Shown here in pieces: positions 25,780-33,522 of a stretch of 64,000 nucleotides of DNA. This DNA is from Bifidobacterium parmae (GTDB taxonomy: Bacteria > Actinomycetota > Actinomycetes > Actinomycetales > Bifidobacteriaceae): NCBI RefSeq assembly GCF_002860365.1, contig NZ_NMWT01000020.1, positions 1 to 64,000 on the forward strand, written 5' to 3'. The notes under the pieces are model-generated. The model was not told the origin of the DNA and did not search any database. It saw nothing but the letters and a program-made list of their open reading frames with translations. The translations under genes were made by a program, and so were the position numbers. Each line of letters begins with the position of its first letter. Position 1 is the stretch's first letter.

Positions 25780-26903
25780 CGCGCCGCACCTTCCTTCCTC
25801 ACCAGTGTCTCGTACCAGTCGCACAGTCTCGCGGCGCTGTCGTCGATGTCGTAGCCGGCCGCGCGCACCGCGTCGCGCTCGTCCGCGCGCTCGTCCGTCG
25901 GCTCGGCCGACGCGAGCGCGTCCACCCATGCGTCCTTGCGGTCGAGCGGCAGGAACCGTACCAGGCCGTCGATGATGCTCGCCTCGTCCGGCACCTGATC
26001 GGACGCGACCACCGACATGCCGGACGCCTGCGCCTCGATGGCCGCCATGCCCAGCCCCTCGTACGTGGAGGGGAACGCGAGCACATCGAACGCCTGATAC
26101 AGCTCGTTCACGTCGTCGCGCACGCCGAGCACACGCACCGAGCGTTCGATGCCGAGCGCGTGGATGCGTTCGCGCACCTGAGGCATCATGTCGCCGTCGC
26201 CGGCGAACACGAGCACCGCGTCCGGGCGGCGTTCCAGCACCTTGGCGAACACGTCCAGCGTGAACAGCTGGTTCTTCTGGAAGCACATGCGGCCCACCTG
26301 GCCGATGACCGGCTGCGTGGCGTCGACGCCCAGTTCCGCGCGCTTGGCGGCGCGAATCGTCTTGTCGAATGCGAACCGGTCCACGTCGATCGCGTTCTTC
26401 ATGACGCGCACGCGGCCCGCATCCACGAGCCTGTCGCCGAACAGCCAACGCGCGGCGAAGTTCGAGCAGGCCGCGTAGTCGGTCGGGTACACGCGGGAGA
26501 ACGGGCGCAGCACCATCTTCATGGCGGTCTTCGCCTTCTCCCCCGGGTTCGCGGTGCTGTGGCTGTGCGCGATGCGCACCGGCACGCCCGCCTTCTTCGC
26601 GGCGCTCAACGGGAACACGCTCAACGAGTTCAGGTTCGAATGGACGATGTCCGGCTTCTGCTCGGCGAACAGCGTGCGCAGCGCCTTCAGGTATGCGGGC
26701 AGATGCTTGTACGCGGGCACCGTGAACACGCGCCCGCCCAACGATTCGATCTCCTCACGGGGCACGACGGTGGAATTGTCGTCCACGATGAAATCGAACT
26801 GGACGCGGCTATGGTCGATATGACGGTAATGGTTCATGATGGTGGCTTCCACACCGCCGCCCATCATACGGCCCATGATTTGCGCGACGCGAATCACCGG
26901 CAT
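25776..26903 (-). CDS. Family 4 glycosyltransferase (Wzx-operon first)
   Basis: A 375-residue GT-B enzyme beginning IRVAQIMGRMMGGGVEATIMNHYRHI. IGQVGRMCFQKNQLFTLDVFAKVL, VLVFAGDGDMMPQVRERI, and YQAFDVLAFPSTYEGLGMAAIEAQASG are the GT4 donor-site motifs. It transfers a sugar during EPS unit assembly. GAGGAGACCCC before the ATG supports the start. It overlaps the next glycosyltransferase by four bases, and the operon continues to the acetyltransferase at 21576. The 112 bases upstream probably hold a promoter, but no clear box is seen. Confidence 0.93.
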   Translation of the reverse strand: MPVIRVAQIMGRMMGGGVEATIMNHYRHIDHSRVQFDFIVDDNSTVVPREEIESLGGRVFTVPAYKHLPAYLKALRTLFAEQKPDIVHSNLNSLSVFPLSAAKKAGVPVRIAHSHSTANPGEKAKTAMKMVLRPFSRVYPTDYAACSNFAARWLFGDRLVDAGRVRVMKNAIDVDRFAFDKTIRAAKRAELGVDATQPVIGQVGRMCFQKNQLFTLDVFAKVLERRPDAVLVFAGDGDMMPQVRERIHALGIERSVRVLGVRDDVNELYQAFDVLAFPSTYEGLGMAAIEAQASGMSVVASDQVPDEASIIDGLVRFLPLDRKDAWVDALASAEPTDERADERDAVRAAGYDIDDSAARLCDWYETLVRKEGAAR

Positions 26904-27016
26904 GGGGTCTCCTCACTGGACATGAATCTCCTACGTTATTCTCTCGCTGACGCCCAGACTACCCACACCCCATGTCCCGCAAGGCCTGCGAAACCGCTTA
27001 CATCATGTCGGGAGCG

Positions 27017-28285
27017 TTAACGGCGGAACAACGCGCGGAGTTCGGCGGCGATCTTGCGCCGATGCAACGCCAGCCCGCGCACGAGACGGTACATAGGCAT
27101 GAGCGGCACCAGCCACGGACGCCCCTCCACCCACGGGTACGCGGAGACCAGCAGCTCCCGGCTCGGGAAGACGCGCGACCACAGGTAGCGCAGACGCCCG
27201 CCACGTTCGCCGCCGCCCCGCGCGACGGAACGCTCCACATCATGCGCGACCTTGAAGCCGATGTTGCCGTAGATGCCGCACGTGAGCAGCGAGCGCAGGA
27301 ACGCAGCGTCGTCGGTGTCGGGAAGATCGTCCATCGTGAGCGTGCCGGCGGCCGACCTGTCGCCGAACACGACCATCGCCAGAGCCCGCACGCAACGTTC
27401 GAAATCCGTCAATCCGAGTCTCGCAAGCTCACGCCGCACATACGCGCCGTCGACGGCGCCGGCACCGCGACCGCGCATGGCGGCATCGAACACGTACGCG
27501 TCCACGACGAACCGGATGCCGCAGCCGCCGCCATGCTCCCAATGCTTGAACATGTGGACGAGATGGAACAGGTATTCGTCCTCGATCGGCCAGATCATCT
27601 CGCCCGCGGACCCCGCGGCGAACGCCGCCTGATCGCGCGGTCCCGTGCGGCGCCACGGATTCGCGTAATAGCCGTAATGCTCACTGTCCGGACGCGCGAT
27701 CTCCTGGAACATCTCGAACGAAAGGAACGGAGGACGCATGAAATCCACCTCGCCATGCGCCTCCTCGCGGACCGTATAGCCGAGTCCCTCCATGATCGCG
27801 CGCATGTCGCGTTCGGCCCGACGGCCGTCACGCGCCGCATAGCCTCCGCCGCCGGCGAGCGGCTCGATCCTGCCGTACAGGATGTCGTTGTCGCTCATCG
27901 ACCGCATGCCCGGAGCCGGATAGTACGCGCTCATCGACGCGCCCTTGAGCGCGAGGAACGAAATGCCGGCCGCGACGAGCCGACTGCCGATCTCCTCGCG
28001 TTCGGCGTCGAACTGCAATTGGCGGAACAACGTCATGTCCGAGGCGCGACGCCACGCCTCGGCCGTTTTCCGGTCGATCGGCCGCGCCGGATGCTCCGGC
28101 AATCCCATCCACGCGATCGCCTCGACGCCGTTCAGCTTCGCGAGCGCGAACACGTCGCCCCATGCGACGCTCCCCGGCAGGGCGTCGTCCGCCGAACGCA
28201 TGCCGCGCAGGGCGCACGCGATCAGATGGCACAGATACAGTCCCGCATCCGGGTCGAACGCCGTCAGTTCCTTCATCGTTGCCAT
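27017..28285 (-). CDS. NTP_transf_5 nucleotidyltransferase-like protein
   Basis: This 422-residue protein shows the uncharacterised nucleotidyltransferase signature: LVAAGISFLALKGASMSAYYPAPGMRSMSDNDILYG, with the L-K-G-x4-Y-P-x5-R-x2-x-D-x-D pattern of metal-binding acidic residues (SDNDI). EDEYLFHLVHMFKHWEHGGGCGIRFVVDAYVF is the family's second block. Members of this family often stand beside HprK-like kinases and PqqD-like proteins in RiPP and polysaccharide loci; the substrate is unknown. Here it follows the priming sugar-transferase gene by about 200 bases and may serve either the polysaccharide or the short peptides. The start ATG has only weak purines upstream. Confidence 0.85.
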   Translation of the reverse strand: MATMKELTAFDPDAGLYLCHLIACALRGMRSADDALPGSVAWGDVFALAKLNGVEAIAWMGLPEHPARPIDRKTAEAWRRASDMTLFRQLQFDAEREEIGSRLVAAGISFLALKGASMSAYYPAPGMRSMSDNDILYGRIEPLAGGGGYAARDGRRAERDMRAIMEGLGYTVREEAHGEVDFMRPPFLSFEMFQEIARPDSEHYGYYANPWRRTGPRDQAAFAAGSAGEMIWPIEDEYLFHLVHMFKHWEHGGGCGIRFVVDAYVFDAAMRGRGAGAVDGAYVRRELARLGLTDFERCVRALAMVVFGDRSAAGTLTMDDLPDTDDAAFLRSLLTCGIYGNIGFKVAHDVERSVARGGGERGGRLRYLWSRVFPSRELLVSAYPWVEGRPWLVPLMPMYRLVRGLALHRRKIAAELRALFRR

Positions 28286-28426
28286 ACTATCCGCACCACT
28301 GCATCCCGCTCCGGGAGTCCGAGCCTAAACCGATGTGCTCTTTTGCCCGCCATTTGCATTTCGGCTCGGAATCAAGTCCGCACCGAACTCGCCGAACACG
28401 CAGAACCGCTAGATTCCAACGAAACC

Positions 28427-28452
28427 GTGGGCGGTCCCGACGGACCGCCCAC
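28427..28452 (-). terminator. Terminator after the priming transferase gene
   Basis: An 11-bp perfect stem GTGGGCGGTCC (28427-28437/28442-28452) with the tetraloop CGAC, followed on the minus strand by GGTTTCGTT, lies 32 bases past the stop at 28484. Confidence 0.8.
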
Positions 28453-28483
28453 GCACATCACGCACACGCGCACACAGCAGAAC

Positions 28484-30034
28484 TCAGTACGCGCCCTTGT
28501 GGCTGAGCACGGCGCCGACCGTGCGGAACATGAGCACGATGTCGCCCAGGATCGACCAGTTCTGCACGTACGCCACGTCGAGCGCCTCGCTCTCCTCGGC
28601 GGTCAGGTCGGAGCGGCCGGACACCTGCCACGGGCCGGTGATGCCGGGCTTGACGAGCATGCGCGTCGCGTACAGCTTGTTGTAGCGCTCGTACTCCTCG
28701 GGCAGCGGCGGGCGCGGCCCCACGACGGACATGTCGCCCATGAACACGTTGAGGAACTGCGGCAGCTCGTCGATGGAGAAACGGCGGATGAAATGACCCA
28801 CCTTGGTGATGCGCGGATCGTCCTTCATCTTGAAGATGAACCGGTCCTCCTGACCGCTCTCCTCGGCAAGCTTCGCCTTGAGCTCGTCGGCGTTGACCAC
28901 CATGGAACGGAACTTGATCATGCGGAACGGGCGCCCACGCAGGCCGATGCGCTCCTGCGTGTAGAACACGGGGCCACCGTCGGTCAGCTTGATGGCGAGC
29001 GCGACGGGCAGCGTGATGATGAGCGAGCACAGGATCGCGAGCGACGAGACGACGAGGTCGAACAGGCGCTTGACGAACCGCGTGGCCACGCCGTACTGGG
29101 CGAGACGCTGCGTGATGATGGTCGTACCCTGGATGGAACGCACCTGAATCTCATGGTTGCCGGTGTCGGCGGCGGAGGCGACCATCGCAATCTCCAGGCC
29201 CAACGATTCCATGCGCACGGAGAAGATGTTGAAGTTGTCGGAGTAGCGACGGATTACATCGGCGACCATCACGGTCTGCGCGCTCATGTCAACCATGCGT
29301 TCGGCGAGCGTGTGGTCGCTGTATTCGAGCACAGGCAGCCGCGTGCCCCAGTTGGCGAACACCTCGCGGTCGAGCGCCTCGCGGTCCGTGTCCGGCAGGA
29401 CGGCGCCGGTGGCCGGATCGAGCCTGACCGGGCACACGGCGATCGGCCGGTAGTTGAGCTGCTGGCGTTTCGCGAGGAACCGCAGCGTGTGGCCGATGCC
29501 CTTCGGCGAGCCGACGATCACGGTGCCGTACGCGTATTCGCCCTTCCTGCGGCCGCGCGCGAGGAGCATGCGCACCACGAGGCGTTCCAGCATGGTGAGG
29601 ATCCACACGCAGGGGATCATCAGCGTCATCGTGGTGAACCACACGTTCAGATCGAGCACGTAGTTGAACGCGCACAGCACGCCCCACGTCTGGATGGCGC
29701 CGATGAACAGCAGCGAGTTGAGCTGGTAGCCGTCGCCCATCACGTGACGGTGGTAGACGCCGACCGCGTGCAGGCACGCCACGTAGATGATCGCGCCGAT
29801 CACGAGATACGTGGTGAGGTTCATGTCGAAGTGGAACCGGTCGGACAGGAACTCGTCGTACGGCTGCCAGCCGATCATCACGGTCGCGCCGGCGATGATG
29901 AACATGGCGGCGTCCACGAGTATGAGCGCGAGGTTCACGAAGAACCGCCAGTACATCACGTGCGACAGCTGCCGCTGCCGCAGTTCGTTCAATTGTTCGT
30001 CGGTCCGCACGTGCGCCGGTACAGTCTGCGTCAT
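28484..30034 (-). CDS. Undecaprenyl-phosphate sugar phosphotransferase (EPS priming)
   Basis: A 516-residue WbaP/CpsE-type protein. Four N-terminal membrane helices (about 25-150) are followed by a CoA-binding-like domain (YAYGTVIVGSPKGIGHTLRFL). The C-terminal bacterial sugar transferase domain has KRLFDLVVSSLAILCSLIITLPVALAIKLTDGGPVFYTQERIG, FRMIKFRSM, FIRRFSIDELPQFLNVFMGDMSVVGPRP and PGITGPWQVSGRS. It starts EPS assembly by moving a sugar-1-phosphate (often Gal or Glc) onto undecaprenyl phosphate. The ATG at 30034 is preceded by GGGAAG; an in-frame GTG at 30061 is less likely. Confidence 0.95.
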   Translation of the reverse strand: MTQTVPAHVRTDEQLNELRQRQLSHVMYWRFFVNLALILVDAAMFIIAGATVMIGWQPYDEFLSDRFHFDMNLTTYLVIGAIIYVACLHAVGVYHRHVMGDGYQLNSLLFIGAIQTWGVLCAFNYVLDLNVWFTTMTLMIPCVWILTMLERLVVRMLLARGRRKGEYAYGTVIVGSPKGIGHTLRFLAKRQQLNYRPIAVCPVRLDPATGAVLPDTDREALDREVFANWGTRLPVLEYSDHTLAERMVDMSAQTVMVADVIRRYSDNFNIFSVRMESLGLEIAMVASAADTGNHEIQVRSIQGTTIITQRLAQYGVATRFVKRLFDLVVSSLAILCSLIITLPVALAIKLTDGGPVFYTQERIGLRGRPFRMIKFRSMVVNADELKAKLAEESGQEDRFIFKMKDDPRITKVGHFIRRFSIDELPQFLNVFMGDMSVVGPRPPLPEEYERYNKLYATRMLVKPGITGPWQVSGRSDLTAEESEALDVAYVQNWSILGDIVLMFRTVGAVLSHKGAY

Positions 30035-30175
30035 GTCTTCCCGTCTTCTTGTCTGCTTCACTCAACCGCCCACATTATGGGCGCTCTCTTCTCGTAATCG
30101 TACAAAACCCTCCCCCTAACCAGCGTCGGAAAACGCTTGATTCGGACGGGATTCCACCATTCGGACATACGAGAG

Positions 30176-30221
30176 CTCCCCCACTTGTCATGTCGGAGAT
30201 ACCGGAGAACAAGTGGGGGAG
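30176..30221 (-). terminator. Terminator of the third peptide module
   Basis: A 13-bp perfect stem CTCCCCCACTTGT (30176-30188/30209-30221) with a 20-base loop starts four bases after the stop codon at 30226. It ends the transcript of the surface protein/peptide/membrane protein genes at 30226-33100. Confidence 0.8.
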
Positions 30222-30225
30222 GCCG

Positions 30226-30705
30226 TCAGACCACGGGGCCGAAGCCCATCGAGTCGGAATCGGGGTGGGAGCCGTCGGCCGATGGCGGTTGTCCGTCGCC
30301 GCCCTGTTGCGCAGATCGGCCCGCGTCCCCGGATTGCATGGGGGCGCCGCCGGCCGTGGCGCCGGAATCCGTTCCGTTCGACGCGTCGCTCCCCGCGCCG
30401 TCGTCGAGTCTGCCGAAATCGAGCGTATCGGCGCCGGACGTACCACCGGATTTGCCGGCGCTGCCGGGCGTACCGGACTTGCCGGCGGCATCGGAGCCGC
30501 CTGCGCCGCCGCGGACGAGGCTGTGCGTCGCGCCGCCGCCCGTGCCGCCGCCCGCGTGGCGCGAGACGGCGACCGCCGCCGCGCCCGCGGCGAACAGCAC
30601 GACGAGCGCGACGGCGATGATGACGGCCACGGTGCGGCGGTCCCGGCGGAGCCGACGGACCCGATCGGTCCATCGTGGCGCATCGGGATTGCTATGGAGT
30701 CCCAT
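30226..30705 (-). CDS. Module C membrane protein with Gly/Ser-rich tail
   Basis: A 159-residue protein: a basic start (WTDRVRRLRRDRR), one membrane helix (TVAVIIAVALVVLFAAGAAAVAV, about 25-48) and an external tail rich in Gly, Ser, Asp and Ala. It shares with the module A protein at 39509 the words TLDF-G-R-L-D-D-G (TLDYSELENG in A) and the terminal motif GSHPDSDSMGFG (HPDSDSQNYG in A), so they are paralogues. It begins 12 bases after the stop of the 56-residue peptide gene. I do not recognise a named family. It may anchor or receive the peptide or the secreted protein of its module. Confidence 0.75.
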   Translation of the reverse strand: MGLHSNPDAPRWTDRVRRLRRDRRTVAVIIAVALVVLFAAGAAAVAVSRHAGGGTGGGATHSLVRGGAGGSDAAGKSGTPGSAGKSGGTSGADTLDFGRLDDGAGSDASNGTDSGATAGGAPMQSGDAGRSAQQGGDGQPPSADGSHPDSDSMGFGPVV

Positions 30706-30717
30706 GGACGCCCGGCC

Positions 30718-30888
30718 TCAGACCTGCGGGGTCACGGTGGTGTCGGAACCGTTGCCGGGCTGGAGGCCGCCCCAGGTGCCTCCGCCGTTGTCGTTGCTGC
30801 CGTTGCCGGTGCCATGAGACAGGGTCATGGTGGGCAGCGTGCCGAACGTGACGATATGGATGCGCGGTGCGATGTACTGCTTCTTCAT
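30718..30888 (-). CDS. Module C precursor-like peptide, 56 residues
   Basis: This short gene encodes MKKQYIAPRIHIVTFGTLPT, then MTLSHGTGNGSNDN and a Gly/Asn/Ser/Thr-rich end closing in TTVTPQV. Its beginning matches the peptides at 35996 and 40087: M-x1/2-x-Y-x2-P-x-(I/M)-x-V, followed about ten residues later by a Thr/Ser-rich switch into a low-complexity C-part. That leader-plus-core look is typical of RiPP precursors but not proof. AAGGAAAGAAGCAATC precedes the ATG and is nearly identical to the leader before the module A peptide. It lies 37 bases after the secreted protein gene and 12 before the membrane protein gene. Confidence 0.7.
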   Translation of the reverse strand: MKKQYIAPRIHIVTFGTLPTMTLSHGTGNGSNDNGGGTWGGLQPGNGSDTTVTPQV

Positions 30889-30925
30889 GATTGCTTCTTT
30901 CCTTGGAATGCCTTGGAATGATCGT

Positions 30926-33100
30926 TCACTGGTTGAGCGGCGCGGTCTTGACGACCGGCGTGCCGGTCACGACGGTGCCGTCGAGCGTCGTCCACTGCGG
31001 GGTGATGGTGATCGTGTTGCCGCCGTTGCCGAACCACGAGTCGGGCACGCCGGTGAGCACGGAGGTCGCGAAGTAGCCGTTGCCGGGCGCGTAGCCGGCC
31101 TGGGCGGCGCCGTTGTCGAGCGCTTCGGTCTGCGGGCCGTCGAACGCGCCGAACGTGTCGGACGCGCCCTTCGGGGTGAGTCGCTGGCCGTTGGCGGTCA
31201 CATAGTCGTACGCCTTGGTGGTGGTGAACGTGCCGTGCAGGGTCTGGTTGCCGTTCTTCACGACGATCCTGAACCTGACGTCCGTGTACTTGCGGCTGTC
31301 GACGGTGGTGAGGAAGCGCACGGCGAGGGTCTTGCCGTTGCCGCGGGTGCCGGCGACCTGCACGCCCACGTTCTGGTTCTTCGCGTAGGCGGCGTGCGCC
31401 CACGCGAAGCCGTTCGCATACGTCACCTTGCCGTCGGGCGAGGCGTTGGTGTTCCAGTCGTCGTAGCTGTCGAACCAGCCGCCGAACACGCGGTTGCCGT
31501 AGCCGAGCTCGGTGTCCTTGGTCGGGTAGGTCTTGGTCTTCCGGAAGTTCTCGACCTCGCTTTGCGCGAACCACTCGTAGTCGGTGGTGACGGGCGTGCC
31601 GTACACGGTGGCGGTGCCGGTGCTGTTCTCGTCGAAGATGTTCGGCAGGATGCCGGCGTTGCGGTCGAACAGCGGGTAGCGGCCGTACAGGGTGAGGTCG
31701 CCGTGGTAGCCGAGGTACGTGCTGGTGAGCTTCGGGCCGTTCTCGGCCACCGACGTGTTCTTCGCGGGCTTGGCGTCCTTGTCGGCGGCGGCGAGCGTCG
31801 CCAGATCGGCGTCGGAGGTGACGGACGGGTTCGCCTGGAGGGTCGTCTTGCCGTCGACGGTCACGCCGGGCAGTTCGGTGAAGTCGACGGAGACGGTCGG
31901 ATCGGTGGTGAAGCCGTTGTCGTCGCCGTACGCCTTGCCGATGTACGGCTGGGTGCCGTCGATGTCGACGGCGCCGGGCTTGGCGGCCTGCACGGCGAGC
32001 TGCGCGCCGCCGGTCAGATCGACTGCGGCGGGCACGTCGGTCGACTTGGTGCGGTCGGCGATGGTGCCGCCGGTCAGGTACACGGTGCCGGCGTCGGCGC
32101 GCAGCGGGTACTGGGCGGACTCGGGCTGCTCGTCGAAGTCGTCGGCGATGGCCGTGTCGATCGTCGGCGTGCCGGAGATCGTGGTCGTGCCGTAGTACTG
32201 GTGGATGCTCGCGACCTGCGCGGAACCGGTTACGTTGAGCTCGCCGTAGGTGATGACGGCGTGGCTCGGCTGGCCCTTGGAATCCTCGTTGTTGTTCTCC
32301 GCCACGTAGGAGCCGTTGCCGGAGATCGTCACGGTGGCGTTCGTGGAGGCGTTGAACACGGCGGCGGACGAGCCGTACACGGTCGGGTAGAGGCCGGAGG
32401 CGCCGTCGACGCCGCTCGGACGGTCGTAGGTGCCTTCGGACTGGAGGTTCACCTGCGCGCCGACCGCGCTGTCGAGCACGTGCACGCCGTACCCCTTCTC
32501 GGAGCCGACGCCGCCGTTGGAGATGAGACGCGCCGTGTCCTGCACGGTGACCTTGCCGTTGCCGTCCACGGTGACCGGGGTCTCGCTGCGGCCCTGGATG
32601 AGCTTCGTCTCGTCGTCGTCGACGACGAGGTTGCCGGCGAGCGTGAGATCGCCGCCGGAGACCACGTGGAACTCGATGTCGGTGATGCGCGACACGGTGG
32701 CCGGCTCGGTGCCGAGCTCCTGCGTGCGGGCGCCGACGAACGCGACCGGATGGTCGATCGTCACCGTCGCGTTGTCCGCGCTGTCCGAGAAGTCGATGTA
32801 GTCGTTGTGGACGCCGAAGGTGCCGGCGTCGGCCGTGTCCTTGAAATACACGGTGGTGACGGACGCGTCGGCGAGCGCCTTGCGCAGCGTCTCCGCCTCC
32901 GTGTTGCCGCTCGTCGTGGAGCAGACGGTGGCCGTCGCGCCGCTGATCGTGTTGCATGCCGGGGCGGTCGACGCGTCGAATCCCGCGGCCTGCGCGGGCG
33001 CGGCCGGACCGGCCACGGCGAAGACGCCGAGCGTCGCCGTCGCGGCGAGCGCGGCGACGAGCGGACGTGCCGCGCTCCCCTTCTTCTGAGTGAATCGCAT
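30926..33100 (-). CDS. Module C secreted beta-helix surface protein
   Basis: A 724-residue protein. The signal peptide is MRFTQKKGSAARPLVAALAATA...GPAAPAQA-A (cleavage near residue 39). A long strand-and-turn region with repeats such as TVTISGNGSYV, GDLTLAGNLVVDD and GTTTISGTPTI forms a right-handed helix-like, pectin-lyase-type fold. The C-terminal half has Listeria-Bacteroides-type features (RVFGGWFDSYDD) and ends in a beta-domain closing ITITPQWTTLDGTVVTGTPVV. No LPXTG or C-terminal helix is present, so attachment must be by another route. It is paralogous to the broken module A protein over most of its length. GTGAGG nine bases before the ATG at 33100 supports the start. Confidence 0.82.
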   Translation of the reverse strand: MRFTQKKGSAARPLVAALAATATLGVFAVAGPAAPAQAAGFDASTAPACNTISGATATVCSTTSGNTEAETLRKALADASVTTVYFKDTADAGTFGVHNDYIDFSDSADNATVTIDHPVAFVGARTQELGTEPATVSRITDIEFHVVSGGDLTLAGNLVVDDDETKLIQGRSETPVTVDGNGKVTVQDTARLISNGGVGSEKGYGVHVLDSAVGAQVNLQSEGTYDRPSGVDGASGLYPTVYGSSAAVFNASTNATVTISGNGSYVAENNNEDSKGQPSHAVITYGELNVTGSAQVASIHQYYGTTTISGTPTIDTAIADDFDEQPESAQYPLRADAGTVYLTGGTIADRTKSTDVPAAVDLTGGAQLAVQAAKPGAVDIDGTQPYIGKAYGDDNGFTTDPTVSVDFTELPGVTVDGKTTLQANPSVTSDADLATLAAADKDAKPAKNTSVAENGPKLTSTYLGYHGDLTLYGRYPLFDRNAGILPNIFDENSTGTATVYGTPVTTDYEWFAQSEVENFRKTKTYPTKDTELGYGNRVFGGWFDSYDDWNTNASPDGKVTYANGFAWAHAAYAKNQNVGVQVAGTRGNGKTLAVRFLTTVDSRKYTDVRFRIVVKNGNQTLHGTFTTTKAYDYVTANGQRLTPKGASDTFGAFDGPQTEALDNGAAQAGYAPGNGYFATSVLTGVPDSWFGNGGNTITITPQWTTLDGTVVTGTPVVKTAPLNQ

Positions 33101-33522
33101 ATCGCTTTGCCTCACATTCCTTCTCATGCGATATGCCCGGACGCGGCGACGCCACGCCCGGCCACGTCGCCTGTCTCCCCTTCAAACCCCCGGGGCGCGA
33201 TTCCAGTAAAGCGCGGTTCGGCGATGCGTGCGGCAGGCCGGGTACGGGGGCGCGGGGGCGCCGTCTGCGTGAACGTTCACAGGGGGAAGTGTTGCGATGA
33301 TTGGGATTGCGTGGTCCGAGACGCTGCGCGGGCGTGGCGACGACTACGTCGCACGCCGCGGCACGCATAGGAAAACCGTTTGACGCGTGGCGAACCGTCG
33401 CCCAGGCTTCCCGACGAATTCATGTTCGCGTAACCATCGACGCGCCGGGCGGGGCGTATCGGCGCATGGCGGCGCCCGTCCGGCGGGGCCCGCGTGGCGG
33501 AATCCGCGTGGCGGAATCCGGC
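33101..33522. other. Gene-free gap before module C
   Basis: These 422 bases lie between the ABC exporter stop and the secreted protein start, both on the minus strand. The gap should carry the module C promoter, but I see no convincing -10/-35 pair. It contains the short duplication GGCGGAATCCGCGTGGCGGAATCCG (33495-33519) and GC-rich DNA without start-supported frames. Confidence 0.5.

Noticed and set aside
23320-25854. Long plus-strand open frame of 844 codons
   Set aside because: It lies exactly opposite an acyltransferase and a glycosyltransferase with clear motifs; its translation is rich in His, Arg, Gly and Val and has no domain. High GC leaves antisense frames open.
24505-26448. A 647-codon version of the second family 4 glycosyltransferase
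   Set aside because: The extra N-terminal 223 codons are an Arg/Gly-rich shadow of the upstream glycosyltransferase; the four-base ATGA overlap at 25779 gives a normal family length.
26972-30097. Plus-strand frame of 1041 codons
   Set aside because: It is antisense to the NTP_transf_5 protein and the priming sugar transferase, with a composition typical of shadow frames.
30926-33100. Sortase-anchored protein call for the module surface proteins
   Set aside because: No LPXTG-like motif, hydrophobic segment or basic tail is found at the end of any of the three.
30827-33370. Long plus-strand frame of 847 codons and a minus-strand frame of 827 codons over the same DNA
   Set aside because: Both are shadows of the signal-peptide-bearing module C protein at 30926-33100. 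Their translations are Arg/His/Gly-rich without motifs, and no ribosome site precedes them.
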